DNA of 64,000 bases from Segatella copri DSM 18205 (GTDB lineage: Bacteria; Bacteroidota; Bacteroidia; Bacteroidales; Bacteroidaceae): positions 3,261,515 through 3,325,514 of the forward strand of contig NZ_CP102288.1 of assembly GCF_025151535.1 (NCBI RefSeq). The letters run 5' to 3'. The notes beneath the pieces are model-generated. The model was not told where the DNA came from. It saw only the letters and a program-made list of their open reading frames with translations, and searched no databases. The first letter of the stretch is position 1. Each line of letters starts with the position of its first letter. This document shows positions 16,539 to 24,536 of this stretch, piece by piece. A program made the translations under genes and the position numbers.

Positions 16539-18209
16539 TTATTCCTTGTTGGAAGAAGCATAGAGACCGATGCAGGCACCGAGGAAGCCACCGCTCTTCT
16601 GGGTGCTCAGGTTAGAGGCATCTACACCCTTGGCAAGAAGCTGCCAGCTGCCGCCTTCTTCAGCATAATAGAAATCATAATATCTGTCATGACCTTCTAC
16701 CTTCAGCTTCAGCTTACCTCCCTTGATAGGAGCAGAGGCGATAGTAACATTGTTCTTCTCGGCACGGGTCAGGGTAATCATCAGCTTGCCATTCTTCATG
16801 GTCTTACCCAATACGAAGTTGTGGTCTTCCTTCTGGAGAAGTGCCAAGCCTGCGATATCCTTGTCGTTGCGAGGAGTAAAGTTGATTTCTGTCTCAGCTG
16901 TGAAGGTGCCGTGCTGCTGACGTGCCCAGATGGCAGACATCGGTTCACGCTTGTAGATATTGCCTGGCAGGAGATTGAACTTCAATTTGCCGTTTTCTAC
17001 CTTGTAACAGTCAACGAAGTCGCGGAGGAACATCCAGCGTGGATTCAACTCTTTCAGACCCGCCTTATTGTTATCTGCTTCGAAGTTATCCACATAAGAG
17101 AAGTTGCCTGAGAACTCATTCTTTGCGGCAGGCTTCAAACCAGCCTTCTCTCCAACGGTAGAGATAGGAGTATTCTTGGCAAGAATCTCTGGCCATCCAT
17201 TCTTCCAGGTTACAGGCAGGAGATAAGTATCGCGACCTGTATTGTACATATCTTCTTCGTATGGACGGCAAGCCAGGAATACAGCCCACCAGTTACCCTT
17301 GCCATCTTCTACGATGTCGGCATGACCGGCACTTGATACTGGGTCCTTGCGGTTAGGGTCGAGACCGGTTCGCTGGGTAAGAATAGGGTTGTTAGGGCAT
17401 TCCTCCCATGGTCCCATCGGATTCTTGGCACGCAGGATAACCTCGCTGTGCCATCCGCCTGTACCACCTTCTGCACACATCAGATAATAGAACTTGCCCT
17501 TCTTGAAGAGGTGAGGACCCTCAATCCAGATAGGACGCGCCTCTACATGGGTTCCGCCACGCAGAATCTCCTTGAAGTCTCCCTTGATGCTGTCGCCCTT
17601 CACGTCGAATTCGAAGCAGCGGATAGCACGCTGACCCTCATAGTCGGCACCGCCAACTACCGGACCGTTATGCACGATATATCCCTTTCCGTTGTCATCG
17701 AAGAAGAAGCTAGGGTCGATGCCGTCAATCTTCTTCAGATAGATAGGCTCGCTCCAGCCTTTGGAAGGATCTTTTGATTTCACAAAGAAGTTGCCGGCTC
17801 CCACATTGGTGGTAATCATATAGAAGGTCTTGTTCTTCTTGTTATAGCTGATGGCTGGTGCGAAGATACCGGCTGATACCTGCTGGCCCTTCAATGGAAC
17901 CTGTGATGTGCGGTCGAGGACATGACCGGCAGGCTGCCAGTTGACCAGGTCTTTACTGGTTGAGAGAGGCACACCTGGGAAGAAGGTAAACGAAGAGTTT
18001 ACCAGATAGTAGGTGTCGCCTACGCGACAGAGTGATGGGTCTGGATAGAAACCAGCCAGTACCGGGTTGTAATACTGGTGAGTCTTGTCGATTTCAACAT
18101 TGAAGCGAGCGTCATTGCCCGCATACTTGAAATAGTCAAACTCAGCTGTCTGCGCCTGTGCAGCGGCTGCAAGCGTCAGGGAAAGCGATAAGATTGCAAT
18201 TTTCTTCAT
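16539..18209 (-). CDS. GH43 beta-xylosidase/arabinofuranosidase
   Basis: A 556-residue exported glycoside hydrolase (signal peptide ending AAQAQ). The five-bladed GH43 propeller covers about 45-340 with the expected triad: base Asp57 in GFYPDPS, the pKa-modulating Asp in DGIDPSFFF, and the acid Glu in PIWIEGPHLF. The C-terminal part (about 370-550) is the beta-sandwich seen in GH43 subfamilies 11/12. It should release xylose or arabinose from xylo-oligosaccharides in the periplasm. It is read leftward, directly downstream of the HTCS gene but with its own promoter and several copies of the AAAGTATTTGTTAC element, so it belongs to the xylan regulon. Exact specificity cannot be read from the sequence. 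Confidence 0.88.
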   Translation of the reverse strand: MKKIAILSLSLTLAAAAQAQTAEFDYFKYAGNDARFNVEIDKTHQYYNPVLAGFYPDPSLCRVGDTYYLVNSSFTFFPGVPLSTSKDLVNWQPAGHVLDRTSQVPLKGQQVSAGIFAPAISYNKKNKTFYMITTNVGAGNFFVKSKDPSKGWSEPIYLKKIDGIDPSFFFDDNGKGYIVHNGPVVGGADYEGQRAIRCFEFDVKGDSIKGDFKEILRGGTHVEARPIWIEGPHLFKKGKFYYLMCAEGGTGGWHSEVILRAKNPMGPWEECPNNPILTQRTGLDPNRKDPVSSAGHADIVEDGKGNWWAVFLACRPYEEDMYNTGRDTYLLPVTWKNGWPEILAKNTPISTVGEKAGLKPAAKNEFSGNFSYVDNFEADNNKAGLKELNPRWMFLRDFVDCYKVENGKLKFNLLPGNIYKREPMSAIWARQQHGTFTAETEINFTPRNDKDIAGLALLQKEDHNFVLGKTMKNGKLMITLTRAEKNNVTIASAPIKGGKLKLKVEGHDRYYDFYYAEEGGSWQLLAKGVDASNLSTQKSGGFLGACIGLYASSNKE

Positions 18210-18282
18210 TTTATTATTGGGTTTAAAATTACAGAATGAGTATCTGAACTCATGGCTGAAACATGTATTCAGAATTCTGCTG

Positions 18283-18378
18283 CAAAGTTACCGCTTTCCT
18301 TTTAAATATACCCCCACAGAATGTTACCAACACTTTGCGAGGCGTATCATAAACATCTCTATTTGTAACAAATACTTT
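18283..18378 (-). promoter_or_regulatory. Xylan-regulon operator and promoter of GH43
   Basis: On the minus strand AAAGTATTTGTTAC (18378-18365), a weaker copy GATGTTTATGATAC (18357-18344) and AAAGTGTTGGTAAC (18336-18323) stand exactly 21 bp apart. The -7 box is TAACTTTG (18290-18283). The next 21-bp position is degenerate and the spacing to the -7 box is 1 bp longer than at the sister promoters. Confidence 0.65.
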
Positions 18379-18416
18379 ATTTTGGGAAACATCTGGCCTT
18401 TTCTGCAGTGAAAAGG

Positions 18417-21400
18417 CTAGATTTTCCGGTGTGCCTGCATATAATCGCGAGGCGAAGAGCCATAAAAGTTCTTGAACATGGTGCTGAAGCTGGCTGGGTT
18501 GGAGAAACCGCAGCTAAACATGATGTCTGATATCGTCTTGTTAGAGTGGCTCAGCAACTTTTCGGCATATTGCAGACGGGTATTGCGGATGAAGGCATGT
18601 GGTGTCTGGTTGGTCAGTTCCTTCATTCGGCGGTGCAGATGCACACGGCTCAGTCCTACTTCGCGGGCAATCATATCCACACTCAGGTCCTCATTACCGA
18701 TGTTATCATTGATTACCTTCATCACCTGTTCCATCAGCTGGTCTTTTGGCGACAGGTCTTTTTCTATCGCAATCTGCCTGTCGCTCTGTCTCTCGTTGCC
18801 TATAAACTTGTTTTTCAAAGTACGGCGCACGTTGAGCAGGTTGATGATGGTGCGGCGCAGAATGTCCATATTGAACGGCTTCACCACATAGGCATCGGCA
18901 CCCGACTGCAAACCGGTCAGCTGGTCTTCCTCTCTGCTCATCGCTGTGAGCAGAATCACCGGAATGTGGTTGGTGTTCACATTGTTCTTGATCTTGGTAC
19001 AGAGCGTATTGCCGTCCATTTCTGGCATCATGATGTCTGAGATAACGAGGCTTGGCTTCTGCTTGATAATCTCCGGCAGCGCCTCCTTTCCGTTGCAGAA
19101 GGTAAGGATATTGTAGGTTTCCTGTAGTTGGGTCTTCAGGAAATTACGTATTGCCTCATCGTCTTCTACCACAGCGATGGTGCTCTTTGCCTTGCTCTTG
19201 AAATCTTCTTCGGCGTCATTGGCTGTATCGGCAGCATTCTCTTCGTTTCCTTCCTCCATGTTTTCTTCCAGTTCCTTGATGTCTTCAGCAGTCTGTGGCT
19301 CCGGTGCATCTATCATTTCTTCCGGTTTCAGATGCTCGTTGCCCAGAGGCAGCGTGATGAGAAACTGGCTTCCTTCCTTCCAGTCGGCTTCATCAAGTGT
19401 CTTGTTGTGGGCGGCTGTAATGGTTCCGTAGTGCAGTTCCACGAGCGAGCGTGTCAGGTCGAGACCGATTCCCGTACCTACATTCCGGTCATTAGAAGTA
19501 GTGGTACTCTGATAGAAGCGCTGGAAAATCGTTTCGAGCTTTTCCTCCTGAATGCCCTTGCCGCTGTCCTTGATGGCGATGCGGACATGATGAGGCGAGT
19601 GGGAGAGGGTGATACGGATTCTGCCGCCTGCAGGAGTAAACTTGAAGGCGTTTGACAGGACATTCATCAATACCTTGTCAAAGTTGTCGCGGTCTATCCA
19701 TACCGGGAGAGTTTCGTCTTCGTGCTCAAAGGTGAATTGGATGCTCTTGGCTATCGCCTGCTGGCAGAAGAGTTTGTATTCATCGCCAATAAAGGCAACC
19801 ATATCGGTTTCGCTCATGTGCATCACCATCTGTCCCTTGTCAATCTTTCTCAGGTCCATCATCTGGTTAATCAGGTGCAGGATTCGTTCCGAGTTCTTGC
19901 GCATCATATCGTAGATGCCCTGTCGGTGAGCGTCTTTATCTTCCTTAATCAGCGTGAACAGCGGAGTGAGGATAAGGGTCAATGGGGTACGGATTTCGTG
20001 GCTGATGTTCATGAAGAACTTCAGTTTTGCTTCGCCCATCTCTTCCGCATGGATATGCTGCTGCAATATGAGCTGGTCTTCCATCTTGCGTTTGCGGTGC
20101 TTGATATAGCGCAGACAGAGCCCCAGGAAGGCAAGCAGATAGCAGAGTCTTGCCCAGATGCTGGCGTACCAGGCTGGGTGAACGATGATGGAGAACTCCT
20201 TGACAGGGGTTTCGTATCCGTTGCAGATGGCCTTGACACGGAACTTGTAGGTACCTGCAGGCATGTGTGAGAATGACTGCTCGTTCATGCCAGACTGTAT
20301 GGTTCGCCAATCCTCACCATTGATGCTGTAGGCGTAACTGATCTGCTCTACATTATTATATGTAAGAGTAGACAGTTGGATGGTGAAGGTGTTGTCTTCA
20401 TGAGATAAGGAGAACTTGTCGCTGTTGTAGGCGGCTTTGTCGGTGATAGTATAGATGCCCGATTCCATATCCGGGTATACAGGTTGGTTGCCCAAAAAAA
20501 GTCCTGATATGGTAACTTTTGCCTGCCAAGGATGCTGTTTTACCTTGTCCGTATCAAACCAGTTGATACCGCCGGTTCCGCCCATCACCAGCATCTTTCC
20601 TCCCCAGAGCGTGCAGGCTGCTGCATCGCTGAACTCATTGCTCTGCAAGCCATTGTCTGAGTAGTACTTGTTGATGGTACCTTTTTCTGTATCTACCTGG
20701 TTTAAGCCACAGGTAGTTCCTATCCAGATTCTACCCTTGTAATCTTCTATGATGCTGGCTACGCTGTTGTCTGAAAGTCCAAGTTCTGTGTTATAGATCT
20801 TCGGATGAGCATATCCCTGCTTCGGATCATAGCAGATTGCGCCGTCTTCAGTGCCAAACCATACGCGGTTCTTGCTGTCAGTATAAACGCAATGAGAGAA
20901 ACTGCCCTTGTTCAGACAGTTGACGCCACCGAAAGTGGAAGTCCAGCTGTTTTTTTGCCGGTCATAGCAAGCCAGACCCACAGAAGTGGCTACGAAAACC
21001 CGCTTACCATCTTTTGAGATGCTAAGTTTCACGAGGTAATCATTAGGAATACTGTTCTTTTTCAGGTTGTTGTCGGCACCATCTTGTTTTTTCCATTGCT
21101 TGATGCTTCCATCTGGAGAAAGGCGGAAAAGTCCTTTGCCCATGGTAGCAAACCATATATTGCCCTGCGGGTCTTCCTGGATATCGAAGATGCCCGCCTG
21201 GTTGCCAATGCCTAGGCTGAATGGATGGAAAGATCCCCCCGCATCTATAAATCCGATGCCGTTACTATAGGTTCCTACCCATGTTTTGCCCTTCTGGTCT
21301 TTGCAGAGTGCCAGTACCGTGGTGTTGCTTAATAAATGGTCGTTGATACTACCGGTTTTTATGTCAAAGAGGTAAAGACCATCCTTGTCGGTGCCCACCC

Positions 21401-22523
21401 AGACTTGATCGCCCTGGTTGGCACACAGACTTGTGATGCAGTTTTCACCTATCACGTTGCGGCTGTCCAAACGGTAGCCCATATAGTTGAAATCGCATTG
21501 AGCCTGCGACTGCATGAATACGCCCTTCTGGAGCATACTCACCCAGATGTTTCCCGTAAAATCTTCTATAATGCTGGTAATCTTGCTCTTGGCAATATTT
21601 ACTTCATGGCAGAACAGAGGATTATTTTGCAAGAATCCTGTTACAGGATTATACACGAAGATACCCATACCATCGCAACCGATAAACAAGCGCTGGTCGC
21701 GGCTGATATAGATGTTGTCAATAGGAAGATTGCCTATGCCGGCTATCTTGGTGAAGATGGTTGAACCTGCCTTGAGTAGGTAAACACCATCATTCTTGGT
21801 AGCAAGATAAATGTTGCCCTTGTCGTCTTGCCTGATATCTTGTGTGTTAAGTTGCTCTGTTCCCATGATGCGTGAAACAAGCTTGCCGTTCTTTTCTTTC
21901 CGTAACAGCTTTCCGTTTTCCAGGATAATCCAGAGCCTTTCTTGTTTGTCTTCCAGAATCTTATGTATGTATTTCAGGTTCTCCACTTCTCCTTTCACGG
22001 TGTAACAGGCGTTTGCATCTATTTTCTTGGTCATGATGCCGTAACCGGAGGTAACGACAGCAATATCGCCATTGTGCAAACGGCTTACCTGGGTAACGTA
22101 AGTGTTTATAGGCTTATTTCTTGAATCGAGCATAGGTACGTTGCAGTACCTATTACCATTAAGTATAAGTAGCGACTTGTTTGTTCCCAGCACAATACGC
22201 CCCTTTTCATCCTGTGTTATGCAGTTGATATAGTTGCTGTTGAGCCCGTTACTGTTGCCGTAGGTTTTTTTGATGACCATAAAGTTATAGCCATCATAGA
22301 TATTCAAGCCGTTACGGGTGGCAATCCAAATGAAACCATTTGAATCCTGGAACACCTGAGTGGCAAGGTTGCTCGAAAGCTGGTTGTCTGAATTGAAAAG
22401 TTTTCCTCGCTGCGCCATCATGTTCTGTGCAGTGAGACAGAAGATAAACATCAGTAAAAGACCGATGTATCTCATTGTTCTGAGGTTTGATTTCATGGAA
22501 ATCATCATGATTCTTGGTTTCAT
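18417..22523 (-). CDS. Hybrid two-component system regulator (HTCS)
   Basis: A 1368-residue one-protein signalling system in the inner membrane. After the signal/anchor, the periplasmic part (about 40-690) is a series of Reg_prop beta-propeller repeats (FQDSNGFIWIATRNGLN, DPQGNIWFATMGKGLF, EDYKGRIWIGTTCGLN), then a Y_Y_Y domain (PAGTYKFRVKA) and a transmembrane helix near 790-810. The cytoplasmic part has a histidine kinase (phospho-acceptor His842 in ISHEIRTPLTL; ATPase motifs NAFKFTP and GTGIGLDLTRS), a receiver (Asp1163 in VISDIMMPEMDG) and an AraC-type DNA-binding domain (about 1265-1365). Such proteins sense oligosaccharides and switch on polysaccharide loci. Placed between GH43 and GH5, it is the likely xylan sensor. 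Several in-frame ATGs near the start leave the exact N-terminus open. Confidence 0.93.
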   Translation of the reverse strand: MKPRIMMISMKSNLRTMRYIGLLLMFIFCLTAQNMMAQRGKLFNSDNQLSSNLATQVFQDSNGFIWIATRNGLNIYDGYNFMVIKKTYGNSNGLNSNYINCITQDEKGRIVLGTNKSLLILNGNRYCNVPMLDSRNKPINTYVTQVSRLHNGDIAVVTSGYGIMTKKIDANACYTVKGEVENLKYIHKILEDKQERLWIILENGKLLRKEKNGKLVSRIMGTEQLNTQDIRQDDKGNIYLATKNDGVYLLKAGSTIFTKIAGIGNLPIDNIYISRDQRLFIGCDGMGIFVYNPVTGFLQNNPLFCHEVNIAKSKITSIIEDFTGNIWVSMLQKGVFMQSQAQCDFNYMGYRLDSRNVIGENCITSLCANQGDQVWVGTDKDGLYLFDIKTGSINDHLLSNTTVLALCKDQKGKTWVGTYSNGIGFIDAGGSFHPFSLGIGNQAGIFDIQEDPQGNIWFATMGKGLFRLSPDGSIKQWKKQDGADNNLKKNSIPNDYLVKLSISKDGKRVFVATSVGLACYDRQKNSWTSTFGGVNCLNKGSFSHCVYTDSKNRVWFGTEDGAICYDPKQGYAHPKIYNTELGLSDNSVASIIEDYKGRIWIGTTCGLNQVDTEKGTINKYYSDNGLQSNEFSDAAACTLWGGKMLVMGGTGGINWFDTDKVKQHPWQAKVTISGLFLGNQPVYPDMESGIYTITDKAAYNSDKFSLSHEDNTFTIQLSTLTYNNVEQISYAYSINGEDWRTIQSGMNEQSFSHMPAGTYKFRVKAICNGYETPVKEFSIIVHPAWYASIWARLCYLLAFLGLCLRYIKHRKRKMEDQLILQQHIHAEEMGEAKLKFFMNISHEIRTPLTLILTPLFTLIKEDKDAHRQGIYDMMRKNSERILHLINQMMDLRKIDKGQMVMHMSETDMVAFIGDEYKLFCQQAIAKSIQFTFEHEDETLPVWIDRDNFDKVLMNVLSNAFKFTPAGGRIRITLSHSPHHVRIAIKDSGKGIQEEKLETIFQRFYQSTTTSNDRNVGTGIGLDLTRSLVELHYGTITAAHNKTLDEADWKEGSQFLITLPLGNEHLKPEEMIDAPEPQTAEDIKELEENMEEGNEENAADTANDAEEDFKSKAKSTIAVVEDDEAIRNFLKTQLQETYNILTFCNGKEALPEIIKQKPSLVISDIMMPEMDGNTLCTKIKNNVNTNHIPVILLTAMSREEDQLTGLQSGADAYVVKPFNMDILRRTIINLLNVRRTLKNKFIGNERQSDRQIAIEKDLSPKDQLMEQVMKVINDNIGNEDLSVDMIAREVGLSRVHLHRRMKELTNQTPHAFIRNTRLQYAEKLLSHSNKTISDIMFSCGFSNPASFSTMFKNFYGSSPRDYMQAHRKI

Positions 22524-22551
22524 TGTCTTTTGGCTTTTTTATATTCGTTTG

Positions 22552-22559
22552 CAAAAATA
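22552..22559 (-). promoter_or_regulatory. -7 box of the HTCS gene
   Basis: The minus strand reads TATTTTTG about 29 bp before the start. No copy of the AAAGTATTTGTTAC element is placed correctly for this promoter, so the regulator itself appears not to be under the same control. Confidence 0.45.
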
Positions 22560-22621
22560 CAAAATTTATGGGGAAAAAGTGCACGGAAATATATGTTTTT
22601 TATAGATTTGTGCTAAAAAGA

Positions 22622-22725
22622 TGTTAAAATGTTACGTAGAGTAAAGATAATGTTACATGTGGTACGAGAGGAAAACTATTGGTTACTTATTATAAAGTAT
22701 ATATGATAGATTAGGAGTATCTTTG
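22622..22725 (+). promoter_or_regulatory. Xylan-regulon operator and promoter of GH5
   Basis: AAACTATTGGTTAC (22673-22686), 7 bp, AAAGTATATATGAT (22694-22707), 10 bp, -7 box TATCTTTG (22718-22725). A second, differently phased set lies upstream: copies ending in GTTAC at 22635 and 22656 (21 bp apart), including AAAGATAATGTTAC (22643-22656), and one ending GGTAC at 22665, which is 21 bp before the main set. Confidence 0.7.
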
Positions 22726-22865
22726 CATTGGTTTTTAAAGTTGTATATGTCGGAACATTTAGGTTAGTTAGGTTTATACATAATAGTTAGTAGAATAGGT
22801 TTAGAATTTCTAAAAGATTTTGATATTATGGTTTTTCTATAGAATCATGATTAATTGGTTTTCGG

Positions 22866-22894
22866 GAATGGTGCGTAGTGATTACGCGCCATTC
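22866..22894 (+). promoter_or_regulatory. Hairpin in the long GH5 leader
   Basis: GAATGGTGCGTA (22866-22877) pairs with TACGCGCCATTC (22883-22894): 12 bp including one G-U pair, with a 5-nt loop. It lies inside a leader of about 270 nt between the predicted start site (near 22732) and the GH5 ATG. No T-run follows, so it is not a simple terminator. Confidence 0.55.
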
Positions 22895-23000
22895 TATTTG
22901 AAAAGACCAGCATCCTTTTCTGTAAACTGGAACCTGACAATCCTTCATAATATAATAAGTTGACTGACAATAAATGATAAATCTAAAAATAATTATAACA

Positions 23001-24395
23001 ATGAACAGAAAGAAAATGTTAATATCACTCGCTATGGCTATGCTGTCAATGGCGGGACTGGCTGCCGATAATCTGCCGGCACTCCGTGTGCAGGGTAAGA
23101 ACCTGGTGGATGCCAATGGTAAGATTGTTGTCTTGCATGGTGTAATGGATACGCCAAACCGCTACTTCAACGGCAATCGTTGGGGCAAGGGCGGATACAA
23201 TGTCGACGAAATCGAACCTTGCCTCAATTATTTCGAGAAGATGTTTACCGCCATCACTGATAAGGAGCAGGGAGCTTATTGCACCGTCTTCCGTCTGCAC
23301 ATGGACCCATGCTGGACTAACTGGGGTGCGCCAGCAGGAACGGGTGAAAACAATATCCAGTATTTTAGTGATTATCGATACGAGACATTCTTGAGCAGAC
23401 TTTATGTCAAGCTTGTGGAGAAAGCCTTGGCTCATGGACTATATGTAATCGTTCGCCCTCCTGGCGTTTGTCCAAAGGATATCAAGGTGGGAGATGCATA
23501 TCAGGCATATCTTAAGAAGGTGTGGAATCTCTTCGCTTCCAATGCCACCATCCAGAAGAATGCAGGACAGGTGAGCATCGAGCTAGCCAATGAGCCTATT
23601 AATGTGTTGCTGGCAGATGGCTCTCAATCAGACAAGGCTCTCCATGATTTCTTCCAGCCTGTGGTAGATGAGATTCGTGCCACTGGCTTCAAGGGTATTA
23701 TCTGGGTGCCAGGTTCTGGCTATCAGAGCCAGTACCAGGATTACGCCAAGTATCCTATCACCGATAGCGAGAACAACTTCTCTTATGCAGTACATGTTTA
23801 TTCCGGATGGTATGGAAATATGACCGATAAGAATTGCAATCATGATACTTTCATTCGCAACTTCAAAAGTCAGGTGCCGATGGTAGAAACGAAACCTATC
23901 ATGGTAACGGAGATAGACTGGAGTCCGGAAGATCCGGACAAGGCGAGCGAAGGTCACTACAATGAGTGGGGACAGTGGACACAACCTAACCTGGGAAGCT
24001 GGGCAACAGCATCTACCTCGAAATGGGGATTGGCATGGAAGGCAGTTCACGACCACTTTGGCAATATCGGTATGACCCTTACCCATCCGCAGGAATATTA
24101 CGATATTGATGAGTACTTGAAGAGCGGAATTGTGCAGCCGGGTTTCCAGAATGCCAAGAAACACGGACTGTTCGAAGACTGTTGCGGCTATGCCTGTATG
24201 AACTGGTATAAAGAGTGGTATTTGAAACAAAATCCAACAGGAATTAAACAATTAGAAACCCAGGCAGACGTGGTTTCCACCTTATATTATAATATAGAAG
24301 GAAAAGAAGTTGAAAAGCCAACTGCTGGTGTTTATATAATAAAACAACTGTTAAGTAATGGAAAAATACGTTCTCGCAAGATTTTTCTAAAATGA
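23001..24395 (+). CDS. GH5 family endo-glycanase, secreted
   Basis: A 464-residue exported enzyme (signal peptide ending GLAA-DN). The GH5 TIM barrel covers about 15-410, with acid/base Glu198 in ELANEPIN and nucleophile Glu304 in VTEIDWSP. The last 50 residues (YYNIEGKEVEKPTAGVYIIK, ending RKIFLK) resemble a type IX secretion C-terminal signal, suggesting export to the surface. Subfamily and substrate cannot be fixed by eye; position between the xylan HTCS and the xus operon, and the shared operator, suggest xylan or arabinoxylan. ATG at 23001 is preferred over one 27 bp upstream because it starts at the signal peptide. Confidence 0.82.
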   Translation: MNRKKMLISLAMAMLSMAGLAADNLPALRVQGKNLVDANGKIVVLHGVMDTPNRYFNGNRWGKGGYNVDEIEPCLNYFEKMFTAITDKEQGAYCTVFRLHMDPCWTNWGAPAGTGENNIQYFSDYRYETFLSRLYVKLVEKALAHGLYVIVRPPGVCPKDIKVGDAYQAYLKKVWNLFASNATIQKNAGQVSIELANEPINVLLADGSQSDKALHDFFQPVVDEIRATGFKGIIWVPGSGYQSQYQDYAKYPITDSENNFSYAVHVYSGWYGNMTDKNCNHDTFIRNFKSQVPMVETKPIMVTEIDWSPEDPDKASEGHYNEWGQWTQPNLGSWATASTSKWGLAWKAVHDHFGNIGMTLTHPQEYYDIDEYLKSGIVQPGFQNAKKHGLFEDCCGYACMNWYKEWYLKQNPTGIKQLETQADVVSTLYYNIEGKEVEKPTAGVYIIKQLLSNGKIRSRKIFLK

Positions 24396-24396
24396 T

Positions 24397-24449
24397 AAAC
24401 TTTCTGTTACACCACGCAAAGTATGTTTCGAAAGAAATCCATACCTTTG
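24397..24449 (+). promoter_or_regulatory. Xylan-regulon operator and promoter of the xus operon
   Basis: AAACTTTCTGTTAC (24397-24410), 7 bp, AAAGTATGTTTCGA (24418-24431), 10 bp, -7 box TACCTTTG (24442-24449). The predicted start site is about 80 nt before xusA. It overlaps the last codon (24390-24392) of no gene; GH5 ends just before it at 24395. Confidence 0.75.
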
Positions 24450-24536
24450 CCGCCGTGAATAAACAATTTAGTACACGCCTAAATTTTTAAAGCATAAATC
24501 AAAAATGAATAGAACATGATTGAACAAGTGTTAACA

